Origin: Pseudomonadota bacterium
GTDB lineage: Bacteria; Pseudomonadota; Alphaproteobacteria; Rhizobiales; Rhizobiaceae
DNA: 6,912 bases
Reading direction: 5' to 3'
Assembly (NCBI GenBank): GCA_023419535.1
Contig: JAEZXX010000066.1
Span: 1 to 6,912, forward strand
Below, one piece after another: positions 6,726 to 6,912 of this stretch. The translations under genes were made by a program, and so were the position numbers. The notes below the pieces were generated by a model. That model made no database searches and was not told the DNA's origin. It worked only from the letters and a program-made list of their open reading frames with translations. Numbering within the stretch: position 1 is the stretch's first letter; each line of letters opens with the position of its first letter.

Positions 6726-6731
6726 CGAGCC

Positions 6732-6842
6732 ATGGGCGAGAAGCGCAAGGGCGGCAAGGAAGCCCGCAAGCCGAAGAAGGTCGTCGAGAAGACGATCGCC
6801 GCGGCCCCGAGCCTGAAGGGCGGCCTGACGCCGAAGAAGTAG
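6732..6842 (+). CDS. Small lysine-rich hypothetical protein (36 aa)
   Basis: The ATG at 6732 opens a 36-residue frame, MGEKRKGGKEARKPKKVVEK then an Ala/Pro/Leu segment and a GGLTPKK end. About a third of residues are lysine (11 Lys, 2 Arg), with no cysteine, no aromatic residues and no membrane segment, so it is probably cytoplasmic and disordered, possibly binding nucleic acid. It is supported as real by an excellent Shine-Dalgarno (AGGAG, 6721-6725, 6 nt spacing) and GC-rich third codon positions (AAG preferred for Lys), and a stable hairpin follows just past the stop. Short Lys-rich proteins of this kind occur in rhizobial genomes, but I do not recognise a named family. It may be cotranscribed with DUF1244. 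Confidence 0.65.
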   Translation: MGEKRKGGKEARKPKKVVEKTIAAAPSLKGGLTPKK

Positions 6843-6846
6843 CGGA

Positions 6847-6884
6847 GCGCCGGCCGCCGCCCGCCCTCGGGGGCGGGCCGGCGC
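6847..6884 (+). terminator. GC-rich hairpin after the 36-aa ORF (probable 3' end)
   Basis: GCGCCGGCC (6847-6855) and GGCCGGCGC (6876-6884) form a perfect 9-bp stem. CCGCC (6861-6865) with GGCGG extends it internally, opposite CTCGGG. It begins 4 nt past the stop at 6842. The following bases (ATCGAT) are not a U-tract, so it is an atypical terminator or a stabilising 3' structure. Nothing else is seen from here to the window end. Confidence 0.45.
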
Positions 6885-6912
6885 ATCGATCCCGTCCGGC
6901 GCCCGGCCGTCC

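Noticed and set aside
6158..6886. Long in-frame minus-strand extension of the DUF1036 gene
   Set aside because: It runs antisense through DUF1244 and the 36-aa ORF. The signal peptide starting at 6157 fixes the real N-terminus.

Overview
The window is GC-rich bacterial chromosome, about 70% G+C by eye, with tightly packed housekeeping genes. Its gene set points to an alphaproteobacterium of the order Hyphomicrobiales (Rhizobiales). The pointers are a cysteine-free ribosomal protein L36 beside purE-purK, a divergent pair of YdcH/DUF465 genes, a ThiE-like protein of the rhizobial type, a DUF1036 gene coupled to pyruvate kinase, and a DUF1244 gene read divergently from them. No phage, transposon, CRISPR, tRNA or rRNA signal was seen. 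Taxonomy is inferred from gene content and family resemblance, not from a search.

Layout, left part (1-1083, minus strand): the start of an exported protein (cut by the window edge) overlaps by 4 nt the end of a ThiE-like TIM-barrel gene. Upstream of that lies a 56-aa DUF465/YdcH gene with a strong Shine-Dalgarno and a textbook rho-independent terminator (857-888). A 284-nt divergent intergenic region (1084-1367) follows. It carries an inverted repeat, an imperfect direct repeat and a possible promoter.

Middle (1368-4147, plus strand): a second DUF465 gene (67 aa) overlaps purE by GTGA. purE is followed almost without gap by purK, so these three genes look like one operon for the AIR-to-CAIR steps of purine synthesis. 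A fair promoter overlaps the purK stop and would drive rpmJ (zinc-independent L36). An exported TPR protein follows and ends 10 nt from the convergent pyk stop.

Right part (4158-6912): pyruvate kinase (minus) is translationally coupled by ATGA to an upstream DUF1036 gene for a periplasmic protein. Across a 192-nt divergent region lie DUF1244 (99 aa) and a 36-aa Lys-rich ORF with a strong Shine-Dalgarno, ending in a GC-rich hairpin.

No wholly new system is evident. The points most worth following are the residue signature that predicts a K+-independent pyruvate kinase, the DUF1036-pyk coupling, the ThiE-like protein that lacks ThiE catalytic motifs, the DUF465 gene fused into the purEK operon, and the unannotated-looking 36-aa basic ORF.
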